From contig NZ_JAPDNR010000001.1 in the NCBI RefSeq assembly GCF_025989125.1, positions 186,001 to 250,000 on the forward strand: a stretch of DNA of 64,000 nucleotides, in the 5' to 3' direction. Made by a program: the position numbers and the translations under genes. The stretch is from Chitinophaga nivalis (lineage in GTDB: Bacteria; Bacteroidota; Bacteroidia; Chitinophagales; Chitinophagaceae). This document shows, in pieces, positions 7,281-15,640 of this stretch. Under the pieces are notes generated by a model. That model did not search any database. It was not told the origin of the DNA and saw only the letters and a program-made list of their open reading frames with translations. How positions within the stretch are numbered: the stretch's first letter is position 1; every line of letters starts with the position of its first letter.

Positions 7281-8921
7281 ATGAATACATTCCAGATTTC
7301 CGGTAACCTGGTAGATATCCTCCAACAGGAAATATATCCGGCTACCCTGCATATAGAGAACGGTGTTATCCGCCACATTGCGCGTAATAACGAGGTGTAT
7401 ACGCATTACATACTACCAGGATTTACTGATGCCCATGTACATGTGGAAAGTTCCATGCTCATCCCTTCGGAGTTTGCGCGGCTGGCCGTTGTACACGGTA
7501 CCATTGCCACCATCAGCGATCCGCATGAAATAGCCAATGTAATGGGCGTAAAAGGCGTGGAGTTTATGCTGGAAAACGGGAAACAGGTACCCTTTAAATT
7601 TAACTTCGGTGCGCCCTCCTGTGTACCCGCTACTGTTTTTGAAACAGCAGGCGCCACTGTGAGTGTAGCCGATATTGAAGCGTTGCTGCAACGGGATGAC
7701 ATTCTTTACCTGACGGAGATGATGAACTTCCCCGGCGTATTGCATAAAGATCCGGAAGTACTGGCTAAAATTGCAGCGGCACAGAAAGTAAACAAACCTG
7801 TCGATGGCCATGCACCAGGCCTCCGCGGAGAAGATGCCCGCAATTATATTGCAGCCGGTATCAGTACCGATCATGAATGTTTCACCCTGGAAGAAGCACT
7901 GGATAAACTGCAATACGGTATGCACATCCTCATCCGGGAAGGCAGTGCCGCCAAAAACTTTGAAGCACTCATTCCATTGCTGCACGACTATCCGGAAAAA
8001 ATCATGTTCTGCAGCGACGATAAACACCCCGACAACCTGGTAGAGGGACATATTAATCTGCTGGTAAAACGTGCACTGGCACATGGTGTGGAGCTTTTTA
8101 AAGTATTGCGCGCCGCCTGCGTTAACCCGGTATTGCATTATAAACTCAGTAATGGATTGCTCCGCGCTGGTGATGCCGCTGATTTTATTGTGATCGATGA
8201 CTTACAGCACTTCAACATACAAGCCACCTATATCAACGGTACCAAAGTAGCAGAAAACGGGCAAACACTGATAGCACCGGTGCCTGCCGTTCCGGTAAAC
8301 AACTTCGTTTGCCATGCGAAAACAGTCACCGATCTTCGTATAACCGTTACAGATAGTACCGCTACTACTGCTACTGTAAAAGTGATTACTGCCACCGATG
8401 GTCAACTGATCACCGGTAGCACTACTGCTACCCTACCTGTTGTCAACGGTACCCTGCACAGTGATGTATCACAGGATACCCTGAAACTGGTAGTCGTTAA
8501 CCGTTACCGGGAAGCGCCGCCGGCACTGGCATTTATTCGTGGCTTCCACCTGCAGCACGGCGCTATTGCCTCTTCTGTAGCACACGATAGTCATAACATT
8601 ATAGCTGTTGGTACGGATGATGAAAGTTTATGTGCAGCTATTAATGCCATCATCACTGCACAGGGAGGTATCAGTGTGGCCAATGGAAAAGAAGTACAGG
8701 TATTACCGTTACCGGTAGCCGGTTTAATGAGTAACCTCGACGGATATACGATTGCAACGCAATACAGTGCGCTGGATCAGGCAGCAAAAGCATTGGGTTC
8801 ACAGTTAAACTCTCCTTTCATGACCCTGTCATTTATGGCGCTGCTGGTGATTCCTCACCTGAAGCTCAGTGACCTGGGATTATTTGATGGCGATAAGTTT
8901 GAACTGACAACCAGTCATTAA
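7281..8921 (+). CDS. ade: adenine deaminase
   Basis: Hydrolyses adenine to hypoxanthine and ammonia in purine salvage. It is an amidohydrolase-fold enzyme: the metal-binding GFTDAHVHVESS is at about residues 46-57, DGHAPGL lies near 175, DHECFTLEEA near 195 and CSDDKHPDNL near 247. A C-terminal domain with the characteristic DGYTIATQYSALDQAAKALG-like segment follows. The 546-aa length is typical of bacterial Ade. The start at 7281 is supported by the upstream box and the lack of an alternative. It is convergent with anmK across a shared terminator. Confidence 0.95.
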   Translation: MNTFQISGNLVDILQQEIYPATLHIENGVIRHIARNNEVYTHYILPGFTDAHVHVESSMLIPSEFARLAVVHGTIATISDPHEIANVMGVKGVEFMLENGKQVPFKFNFGAPSCVPATVFETAGATVSVADIEALLQRDDILYLTEMMNFPGVLHKDPEVLAKIAAAQKVNKPVDGHAPGLRGEDARNYIAAGISTDHECFTLEEALDKLQYGMHILIREGSAAKNFEALIPLLHDYPEKIMFCSDDKHPDNLVEGHINLLVKRALAHGVELFKVLRAACVNPVLHYKLSNGLLRAGDAADFIVIDDLQHFNIQATYINGTKVAENGQTLIAPVPAVPVNNFVCHAKTVTDLRITVTDSTATTATVKVITATDGQLITGSTTATLPVVNGTLHSDVSQDTLKLVVVNRYREAPPALAFIRGFHLQHGAIASSVAHDSHNIIAVGTDDESLCAAINAIITAQGGISVANGKEVQVLPLPVAGLMSNLDGYTIATQYSALDQAAKALGSQLNSPFMTLSFMALLVIPHLKLSDLGLFDGDKFELTTSH

Positions 8922-8940
8922 AAAACTCACGAGAATAAAA

Positions 8941-8977
8941 AAATAAGGAGCAGCGGGTAGCTGCTCCTTATTTTTTT
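8941..8977. terminator. bidirectional terminator between ade and anmK
   Basis: A 14-bp perfect stem (AAATAAGGAGCAGC / GCTGCTCCTTATTT) with a 5-nt loop is flanked by A-run and T-run, so it works for both convergent genes. Confidence 0.9.
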
Positions 8978-8997
8978 ATCTATTCATATGATGATGA

Positions 8998-10089
8998 TCA
9001 GTGGCTGATCCAGAGCGCGCCATTAATGGAATCGCGGCTGGCACCAGTAACAGACGACATGATATTTTCTTCCTGTCTCCAGCGTAAAGCACCTATCAGC
9101 GCCATGACCAGGGCTTCTTTAAAGTTAACCGTTTGTTCATCCGGCACAGTGACTGTTATATCAAGCGGCGCCAGCTGCTCCTGAATCCTGTTGACCAGGA
9201 AGGTATTAAAGGCACCACCACCCGTAATCAGCATACTCACGGGGCCTTCCGGCATACGGGCTTTCAGGGCTGCTACTGCCTGAGCGATTTGGATTGCAAT
9301 GTGTTCTGTATAGGTACGCAGCTTACCCTGTACGGATATACGTAAAGGCGCAATCATCGGTAATATCGTATCTGTACCAAAATCATTGGCCAGTGATTTG
9401 GGCCAGGCCTGCGTATAATAAGGCAATGCGTTTAACTGTTGCAGCAAAGCTTCATCCGCCACACCGCCGGCAGCCAGCGCCCCACCTTCGTCATAAGGCT
9501 TTTGCAAAGCGTTTGCCAGCGTGTTGAGTACCCGGTTAGCCGGACAAATATCAAATGCGGCAAACTGCTCCGGTAACTGTGCAGAAATATTGGCAATACC
9601 GCCCAGATTCAGCCAATATTGATAATCCGGCAGCAGGTATTTTTCGCCAATTGGTACAATCGGTGCTCCCTGACCTCCCAATGCCACATCTACGGCACGC
9701 AGATCGGTGATCACCGGCAATCCGGTTACGGCCGTAATAGCAGCGCCATCGCCCAGCTGAGCAGTCATCTTACCAGCCGGCAGATGAAAAGTGGTGTGTC
9801 CGTGAGAAGCAATAAAATGTACTTTATGTTCTAATTGATTATTTGCAATAAAAGCCAAAATCCGTTCACCAGTATAGTGTCCGTAAGCAGTGTGCAGCAA
9901 CAGGTATTCCCTGGCTGGCAGTGTAGTAGCTGTAGCCAGTTTATCTACCCATTCCGGTTCATATGGCAGGCTCTCCGCCGCTTTGATAGCATAGGTCCAT
10001 TTTCCGCGGACCTCAGTCAGTTCTGCAAAAACGATATCCAGTCCATCTAAAGAACTGCCGGACATAGTGCCTATCACATTGTATACCAT
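8998..10089 (-). CDS. anmK: anhydro-N-acetylmuramic acid kinase
   Basis: Phosphorylates and opens 1,6-anhydro-MurNAc to MurNAc-6-phosphate during cell-wall recycling. The ATP-binding phosphate loop GTMSGSSLDGLD is at residues 7-18. LNLGGIANIS, DICPANRVLN and LITGGGAFN are AnmK signatures. The 363-aa length is normal. The start ATG at 10089 has a TACCTTTG element 16 bp upstream. It shares a terminator with ade. No MurQ gene is seen beside it. Confidence 0.95.
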   Translation of the reverse strand: MVYNVIGTMSGSSLDGLDIVFAELTEVRGKWTYAIKAAESLPYEPEWVDKLATATTLPAREYLLLHTAYGHYTGERILAFIANNQLEHKVHFIASHGHTTFHLPAGKMTAQLGDGAAITAVTGLPVITDLRAVDVALGGQGAPIVPIGEKYLLPDYQYWLNLGGIANISAQLPEQFAAFDICPANRVLNTLANALQKPYDEGGALAAGGVADEALLQQLNALPYYTQAWPKSLANDFGTDTILPMIAPLRISVQGKLRTYTEHIAIQIAQAVAALKARMPEGPVSMLITGGGAFNTFLVNRIQEQLAPLDITVTVPDEQTVNFKEALVMALIGALRWRQEENIMSSVTGASRDSINGALWISH

Positions 10090-10105
10090 CTACAAAAAAT
10101 TTTAA

Positions 10106-10113
10106 CAAAGGTA
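10106..10113 (-). promoter_or_regulatory. -7 box of anmK
   Basis: TACCTTTG on the minus strand is an exact TAnnTTTG match, 16 bp before the ATG at 10089; the -33 element is not clear. Confidence 0.5.
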
Positions 10114-10189
10114 GTTGTAAAATATTTTTTTTCCGACTTATGGAAATCACCGGTCAGGATTCATCATACCCGCAGAAAACTACAAGATT

Positions 10190-12049
10190 ATGCAAAAATA
10201 TATTTCTTTACTACTGCTCTCCTGCCTGATGGTGCTGCATGCGGCCGGGCAGCTACGGTATATTACCGGTACCGTGCAGGACTCCCTTACCCATAACGGC
10301 ATTCCCAATGCGGTAGTACGGGTAAAAGGCAGCGATATACTCACGGCCACCAATGCACAGGGCCACTTCCGGTTGCAGGTGCCTGGCGGCAAACAGCTGC
10401 TGGAGGCCAACCGGGCCGGTTATACCGGCCAGACCATCGGTATCAGCAGCCAGCAAACAACAGTACATTTTCAATTAAGGATGCTGCAACCCCTGTTAAA
10501 AGAACGGGAACAAAACCGGATAGTGATGGAAGCCAGCCAGGATTCGCAAGTATATGGGAGCCGGGCCATCTCCAACGGTGCGCTGATGATGACCAAAAAA
10601 ATGAGCCCGTCGCCCTATCCGCATACGCCGGTTTATAACACCGAAGACTATAGTCCTATCAATGAAAATATTTTCCATACCGCTACAGACCAACCCTTGA
10701 GCACCTTCAGTATTGATGTGGACCGGGCCTCCTACAGCAATATGCGCCGCTTTCTCAATAACGGAGAGCTGCCACCAGCCGATGCTGTCAGGGTGGAAGA
10801 GCTGATCAACTATTTTGATTATCGCTACCAGCCACCTACCGGCAAAGATCCGGTGGCTTTTTATACCGACATGGCGGTATGCCCCTGGGATACCAAACAT
10901 CAGCTGGTACGCATTGCCCTGAAAAGCAAAGAGGTGGATACGAAAGACCTCCCACCTGCCAACCTGGTTTTTCTGATTGATGTATCCGGCTCTATGGACG
11001 CTCCCAATAAGCTGCCATTGGTAAAACGGGCATTCAAGGTACTGGCAGATCAATTGCGCCCGCAGGACAAGGTGGCCATTGTAGTCTATGCCGGTGCAGC
11101 CGGCACCGTGTTACCAGCTACCAGCGGTGCGGAAAAAAGTAAGATCCTGGAAGCATTGGATAACCTGCAGGCCGGCGGCTCTACAGCCGGTGGTGAAGGT
11201 ATCCGGCTGGCCTATCGTATTGCCGGCGAAAACAAACAGAAAAACAGTAACAACCGGGTAATACTGGCAACAGATGGCGACTTCAATGTAGGCGCCTCCA
11301 GCGATGGTGAACTGGAAAAACTCATTACCCGTGAAAGACAGCAAGGCATTCAACTCTCTGTACTGGGATTTGGCATGGGCAACTACAAGGATAATAAACT
11401 GGAACTGCTGGCAGATAAAGGCAATGGTAATTATGCCTATATCGATAACTTCGAAGAAGCCCGCAGAACCTTTGTGACCGCATTTGGCGGTACACTCTTT
11501 ACCGTGGCCGGAGATGTGAAATTACAGGTAGAATTTAACCCCACTTTCGTACAGGCTTACCGGTTAGTAGGTTATGAAAACCGGGTATTACAAAATGAAG
11601 ATTTCAATAACGATCAGAAAGATGCCGGAGATATGGGCGTTGGCCATACGGTAACAGCCTTGTATGAGATTATTCCTACCGGTAAGGGAACACCGGCGGT
11701 CAGCTGGGTAGATCCGTTGAAATACCAGCAGGGTAAGCCTATTGGGAATACAACCGAAGTACTCACAGTAAAAATGCGTTACAAATTGCCAGGCGAAACC
11801 AGCAGCCGGTTGCTGCAACAGGTATTGCCCTATCGCCATCAGGTGATTACACAAATGCCGGCCGATTTCCGGATGGCCGCTGCAGCTGCTGCTTTCGGAC
11901 AGTTATTGCGCCAGTCTCCCTTCAAAGGCACCGCCACCTACAGCGATGTATTGAACTGGGCTGGCACGGCCCGGGGCGACGATCCGGAAGGTTATCGGGC
12001 AGAATTCCTGCAGTTGGTGAAAAAAGCAGCCCTGCTGGATAAGGAGTAG
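10190..12049 (+). CDS. secreted VWA-domain protein with CarboxypepD_reg-like N-terminus
   Basis: Signal peptide to about residue 20 (LHAAG|QLRY). Next is a carboxypeptidase-regulatory-like beta domain (GTVQDSLTHNGIPNAVVRVKG, residues ~27-95), then the VWA-associated N-terminal domain (STFSIDVDRASYSNMRRFLN from residue 171). The VWA domain has an intact MIDAS motif D264-V-S-G-S268, and a C-terminal DUF3520-like region follows. This order is the YfbK-type family widespread in Bacteroidota. The MIDAS implies metal-dependent protein binding; the partner is unknown. It lies 43 bp before upp, but upp has its own promoter-like element. The start ATG at 10190 directly precedes the signal peptide. Confidence 0.9.
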   Translation: MQKYISLLLLSCLMVLHAAGQLRYITGTVQDSLTHNGIPNAVVRVKGSDILTATNAQGHFRLQVPGGKQLLEANRAGYTGQTIGISSQQTTVHFQLRMLQPLLKEREQNRIVMEASQDSQVYGSRAISNGALMMTKKMSPSPYPHTPVYNTEDYSPINENIFHTATDQPLSTFSIDVDRASYSNMRRFLNNGELPPADAVRVEELINYFDYRYQPPTGKDPVAFYTDMAVCPWDTKHQLVRIALKSKEVDTKDLPPANLVFLIDVSGSMDAPNKLPLVKRAFKVLADQLRPQDKVAIVVYAGAAGTVLPATSGAEKSKILEALDNLQAGGSTAGGEGIRLAYRIAGENKQKNSNNRVILATDGDFNVGASSDGELEKLITRERQQGIQLSVLGFGMGNYKDNKLELLADKGNGNYAYIDNFEEARRTFVTAFGGTLFTVAGDVKLQVEFNPTFVQAYRLVGYENRVLQNEDFNNDQKDAGDMGVGHTVTALYEIIPTGKGTPAVSWVDPLKYQQGKPIGNTTEVLTVKMRYKLPGETSSRLLQQVLPYRHQVITQMPADFRMAAAAAAFGQLLRQSPFKGTATYSDVLNWAGTARGDDPEGYRAEFLQLVKKAALLDKE

Positions 12050-12055
12050 TTCAAC

Positions 12056-12063
12056 TAATTTTG
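12056..12063 (+). promoter_or_regulatory. -7 box of upp
   Basis: TAATTTTG is an exact TAnnTTTG match between the VWA stop and upp, 29 bp before the ATG at 12093. The -33 region is not recognisable. Confidence 0.5.
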
Positions 12064-12092
12064 GTAATTTGCCGGCTCAAAGAGGAAAGCTC

Positions 12093-12746
12093 ATGATTAT
12101 CAATTTAAGTGAAACTAATTCGCTGGTAGGAGAATGGCTAAGCGAGATAAGGAATGTGGATGTTCAGCAGGACCGTATGCGCTTCCGGCGTAATATGGAA
12201 CGGTTGGGCGAAATAGCAGCATATGAAATCAGTAAAACGCTGGAGTACGAAGACAAGGAAATAACAACGCCGATGGGCATTGCTACCTGCCGCGTTTTAA
12301 AGGCACAGCCGGTACTGGCTACTATTTTACGCGCCGGCCTGGCATTGCACCAGGGTCTGCTCCACTATTTTGATAAAGCAGATCACGCTTTTATCTCAGC
12401 CTACCGTAAGCACAACCACGACGGTTCTTTCGATATCAGCCTGGAGTATGTGAGCAGCCCTTCCATTGAAGGACAGGTACTGATCCTTTCAGATCCCATG
12501 CTGGCCACCGGTTCTTCCCTGGTAAAAACCATCGAACACCTGGAGGAAATCGGTAAACCAAGTCATATTCACCTCGTGGTGGCTATTGCCTGCACAGTAG
12601 GTATCGAATATGTGTTGCGTAATACCAAAGCCAATCTCACCATTTGGGCAGGAGACATTGATGATGAACTCACCGCAAAAGGGTACATCGTTCCGGGACT
12701 CGGAGATGCCGGTGACCTGGCCTTTGGAAATAAATTACAACAATAG
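12093..12746 (+). CDS. upp: uracil phosphoribosyltransferase
   Basis: Makes UMP from uracil and PRPP (pyrimidine salvage). The PRPP loop reads VLILSDPMLATGSSL, an ILRAGLALHQG loop is upstream, and the C-terminal uracil-binding segment GYIVPGLGDAGDLAFG is intact. The frame is open back to a TTG at 12069, but the ATG at 12093, preceded by AGAGGAAAG, fits the family N-terminus and gives a normal 217 aa. It is followed by a strong terminator. Confidence 0.95.
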   Translation: MIINLSETNSLVGEWLSEIRNVDVQQDRMRFRRNMERLGEIAAYEISKTLEYEDKEITTPMGIATCRVLKAQPVLATILRAGLALHQGLLHYFDKADHAFISAYRKHNHDGSFDISLEYVSSPSIEGQVLILSDPMLATGSSLVKTIEHLEEIGKPSHIHLVVAIACTVGIEYVLRNTKANLTIWAGDIDDELTAKGYIVPGLGDAGDLAFGNKLQQ

Positions 12747-12764
12747 ACACCTTTTTATCGTTTA

Positions 12765-12820
12765 ACGAACGGCAACGGGCTTTTTTTGAATGAATCAGGC
12801 CGTTGTCGTTCGTTTTTTTT
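12765..12820 (+). terminator. intrinsic terminator of upp
   Basis: A 14-bp stem (ACGAACGGCAACGG / CCGTTGTCGTTCGT, one G-U pair) with a 21-nt loop is followed by eight T. Confidence 0.88.
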
Positions 12821-12920
12821 GTACCATATTTTTATTATACATAGTTTTAATTTGTGATATGATTAAATTGGTGTACCTTCACCACTAATGCATAAACCCT
12901 ATGCTTTAAGCTTTATGTAT

Positions 12921-13934
12921 ATGAAAAGAGCTTTACTATTCTTGACCATACTCCTTTATTTTAATCCGCTTCGGGCACAGGATCCGCACTTTTCGCAATT
13001 CTTTGCCTCACCGCTTACGCTCAATCCGGCTTTTACAGGTTTATTCTCCGGCGACTTCCGTTTATCCGGCAACTACCGTTCCCAATGGCGCAGCATTTCT
13101 ACGCCCTTTGTTACCGGTACAGCCGCTATGGACTTCGGTATCCTGAAGAATACAATTTCGTACACGGATATCTGGGGCGTAGGATTTATGGCGATGTATG
13201 ACCGTAGTGGCGGAGGCGCATTAACGTCTACCTATCTCTCTTTCAGTACCGCCTACCACAAAGGGCTGGATCCCGAAGGGAATCATACCCTGGCCATTGG
13301 TTTACAGGGAACCCTGGTACAGAAACGGATAGATAACAGTAAACTGCGATTTGAAAACCAGATTGACAACAACGGATATAATCCACTGATTCCCAGCAAC
13401 GAAACGCTGATTAATCCGAAGATCTCTTATTTTGATCCCAATATCGGGCTGCTGTATAACGGATTAATCGGTGAATCTGCGAATATTTACCTGGGAGCTT
13501 CCTATTATCATATCACCCAGCCGGTGGAATCTTTCATGAACGAAACCCAGAACAGGCTCAGTTCCCGCTGGACCATACACGGTGGCGGATCTGTTCCGGT
13601 AAATGGTAAAGATCGTTTCCACACCAGTATTCTTTACATGAAACAAAGTACGGCATCCGAATTTACTTTCGGCGGCGCCTATGGCTTTGCCCTCAGCGAT
13701 ATGGACGACAACCCGACTACCTTTTACCTGGGTAGCTGGTACCGGCTGAAAGATGCCTTCATTCCTTATGTAGGCCTGGAAATAAAAGGGTTTCAGGTAG
13801 GCCTCACCTACGATACCAACGTATCTACCCTGAAGCCGGCTTCCAATTACCGCGGAGGTCTTGAATTATCACTGATCTACATTCACACACGCAACGTCAA
13901 CAATAAGTATAAAACACTTTGTCCGCGTTTCTAA
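12921..13934 (+). CDS. PorP/SprF-family type IX secretion outer-membrane protein
   Basis: Outer-membrane beta-barrel protein of the PorP/SprF family, used by Bacteroidota with T9SS for attachment or secretion of specific surface adhesins. The family opening is clear: signal peptide ending LRAQ|DPHFSQFFASPLTLNPAFTG. Aromatic-alternating barrel strands follow (FRLSGNYRSQW; FYLGSWYRL; PYVGLEIKGFQVGLTYD). In-frame ATGs are at 12888, 12915 and 12921. I chose 12921 because it gives the most typical signal peptide (MKRALLFLTILL). There are many paralogues per genome and usually a partner adhesin, but none is adjacent here. Confidence 0.9.
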   Translation: MKRALLFLTILLYFNPLRAQDPHFSQFFASPLTLNPAFTGLFSGDFRLSGNYRSQWRSISTPFVTGTAAMDFGILKNTISYTDIWGVGFMAMYDRSGGGALTSTYLSFSTAYHKGLDPEGNHTLAIGLQGTLVQKRIDNSKLRFENQIDNNGYNPLIPSNETLINPKISYFDPNIGLLYNGLIGESANIYLGASYYHITQPVESFMNETQNRLSSRWTIHGGGSVPVNGKDRFHTSILYMKQSTASEFTFGGAYGFALSDMDDNPTTFYLGSWYRLKDAFIPYVGLEIKGFQVGLTYDTNVSTLKPASNYRGGLELSLIYIHTRNVNNKYKTLCPRF

Positions 13935-13975
13935 ACGCCGGCACAAAATTTACTGCACGCACAAAAGAAAAAGCT

Positions 13976-14013
13976 TCAAAAAACGTTCATGTATTAAACT
14001 GAACGTTTTTTTT
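13976..14013 (+). terminator. intrinsic terminator of the PorP/SprF gene
   Basis: The stem AAACGTTCA / TGAACGTTT (13981-13989 / 14000-14008) has a 10-nt loop and is followed by T8, about 45 bp after the stop. Confidence 0.87.
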
Positions 14014-14090
14014 ATATCCATTTGTCAGGGATATTTTTAAGCCGGAACGGGGAAAAACGGATAATCCGCTCATCAGGATTCATTTTAAAA

Positions 14091-14098
14091 TATTTTTG
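14091..14098 (+). promoter_or_regulatory. -7 box upstream of the EI24 gene
   Basis: TATTTTTG matches TAnnTTTG and lies about 70 bp before the TTG start at 14169. The -33 match is poor. Confidence 0.45.
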
Positions 14099-14168
14099 CC
14101 TTAGTTTCGTTCTTCCTACTATAACCAGGAGCTAAAACTAATTCTGTTACACTAAAACTATTCAGGCA

Positions 14169-14933
14169 TTGTTTTCATTCAGAGAGGTACTGTCGGCCAT
14201 TCAGTCGTACCGGAAAGCACACCAGTTCATTATGCAACACCAGTTGTGGAAATGGATACTGATACCCGGTATTATCTACTGCCTGTTGTTTTTTGCAGGC
14301 TTCTATTTCGTATGGGGATACTCCGGTGACTTTGTGGAATATTTCACCCGGTTACTGCATATCACTGAATGGGTACAGGAACTGGAAAGCAGCTGGGTAA
14401 GCTTTTTATTCCTGCTGGTCGCCTTTTCCGTCCGGATCATTTTTGTATTCTGGTACTTTTCCTATTTCAAATACCTGTTTCTCATATTAGCCTCTCCGGT
14501 ATTCTCTTATCTGTCTGAAAAAACCGAAGCTATTCTGGAAAGAAGGGAGTTTCCTTTCAGCTGGTCACAACTGGCACAGGATATTATACGCGGCATTAAG
14601 ATGTCTTTCCGCAATATTATTTATCAGACAGGCGCAATCCTGGTATTACTGGTGGTATCCTTTATACCTATCGTAGGGTGGATTACCCCCATGATCGGCT
14701 TCTTTATTGAATCTTACTTCTATGGCTGCTCTATGATGGATTATAGCTGCGAACGCCACAGGTTAAGTATGAAAGAGAGTATCCAGTTTATCCGGCAGCA
14801 CCGGGGTATGGCCATCGGCAATGGCATGGTGTTTTACTTATTTATGCTGATCCCCATACTGGGCTGGATGCTGGCACCGTCTTATGCGGTGATTGCGGCT
14901 ACAATTGATTTACAAAACAAAAGACTGATGTAA
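14169..14933 (+). CDS. EI24/CysZ-like multi-pass membrane protein
   Basis: Inner-membrane protein of the EI24 (CysZ-like) family. It has four to five hydrophobic segments (about residues 28-48, 76-98, 100-118, 155-185, 220-245). The N-terminal AIQSYRKAHQFIMQHQLWKWILIPG is typical of Bacteroidota members. CysZ is a sulfate channel in enterobacteria, but the substrate here is unknown. The start is TTG at 14169; the first in-frame ATG (14232) would cut into the conserved N-terminus. Its TAA overlaps the ATG of the next gene by one base (TAATG), so translation is probably coupled. Confidence 0.85.
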   Translation: MFSFREVLSAIQSYRKAHQFIMQHQLWKWILIPGIIYCLLFFAGFYFVWGYSGDFVEYFTRLLHITEWVQELESSWVSFLFLLVAFSVRIIFVFWYFSYFKYLFLILASPVFSYLSEKTEAILERREFPFSWSQLAQDIIRGIKMSFRNIIYQTGAILVLLVVSFIPIVGWITPMIGFFIESYFYGCSMMDYSCERHRLSMKESIQFIRQHRGMAIGNGMVFYLFMLIPILGWMLAPSYAVIAATIDLQNKRLM

Positions 14934-15640
14934 TGAGTGCTATCGGCAAAGTGTACCTTGTTCCTACTGTGTTAAGCCCCGATGCCCTGTTTAGCATCCC
15001 GGCATATGTGACTGCCATTGTACAGCAGCTTACGGTTTTTTATGTAGAAAATGAACGTACTGCCCGGCGCTATCTGAAAGCACTGGACAGAAATATTAAT
15101 ATAGATGCCCTCCAGTTGTTGCTGATGAATGAGAATCAGCCACCGGATGTAACCCTGGCAAAAAAGCTATTAAAAGAAGGAAAGGATATCGGTATCCTGA
15201 GTGAAGCAGGATGCCCTGCCATCGCAGATCCGGGTCACCTGATAGTACAGGCGGCACACAGCATCGATGCCCCTGTTATTCCCATGATAGGCCCCAATTC
15301 CATGTTGCTGGCCCTGATGGCTTCCGGCATGAACGGACAAAACTTTCAGTTTGTCGGCTACCTGCCCATCAAACCACCGGAAAGAATCCGGTTCATCAAA
15401 GAGTTGGAACAGCAATCGCAGCAAAAGCAACAAACCCAGTTGTTCATCGAAACACCTTACCGCAATAACCAATTGCTGAAAGATATCCTGGATAACTGTA
15501 AAGACCATACGCAGCTTTGCATTGCCGCCGACATTACCGCACCGACTGAATATATCAAAACCAGAAGTGTCAAGGAATGGCGGAAAGCATTGCCGGAACT
15601 GCATAAGCGACCAGCGATCTTCCTGCTGTACGCCGGTTAG
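14933..15640 (+). CDS. SAM-dependent tetrapyrrole-methylase-fold methyltransferase (RsmI-like)
   Basis: Member of the tetrapyrrole (corrin/porphyrin) methylase fold closest to RsmI, the 16S rRNA C1402 2'-O-methyltransferase. The SAM-binding GILSEAGCPAIADPG is near residues 87-101, and the MIGPNSMLLALMASGMNGQNFQFVGYL segment matches the RsmI pattern of G-S-x-A-L with FxGFLP-like. It lacks the canonical GNLGN-like N-terminus, starting instead with GKVYLVPTVLSPDAL. In Bacteroidota this type coexists with a canonical RsmI, so the substrate may differ. The 235-aa length is normal. It is translationally coupled to the EI24 gene and overlaps the convergent gene at 15637 by 4 bp. Confidence 0.85.
   Translation: MSAIGKVYLVPTVLSPDALFSIPAYVTAIVQQLTVFYVENERTARRYLKALDRNINIDALQLLLMNENQPPDVTLAKKLLKEGKDIGILSEAGCPAIADPGHLIVQAAHSIDAPVIPMIGPNSMLLALMASGMNGQNFQFVGYLPIKPPERIRFIKELEQQSQQKQQTQLFIETPYRNNQLLKDILDNCKDHTQLCIAADITAPTEYIKTRSVKEWRKALPELHKRPAIFLLYAG

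Noticed and set aside
7413..8138. 241-codon minus-strand ORF
   Set aside because: Antisense to adenine deaminase.
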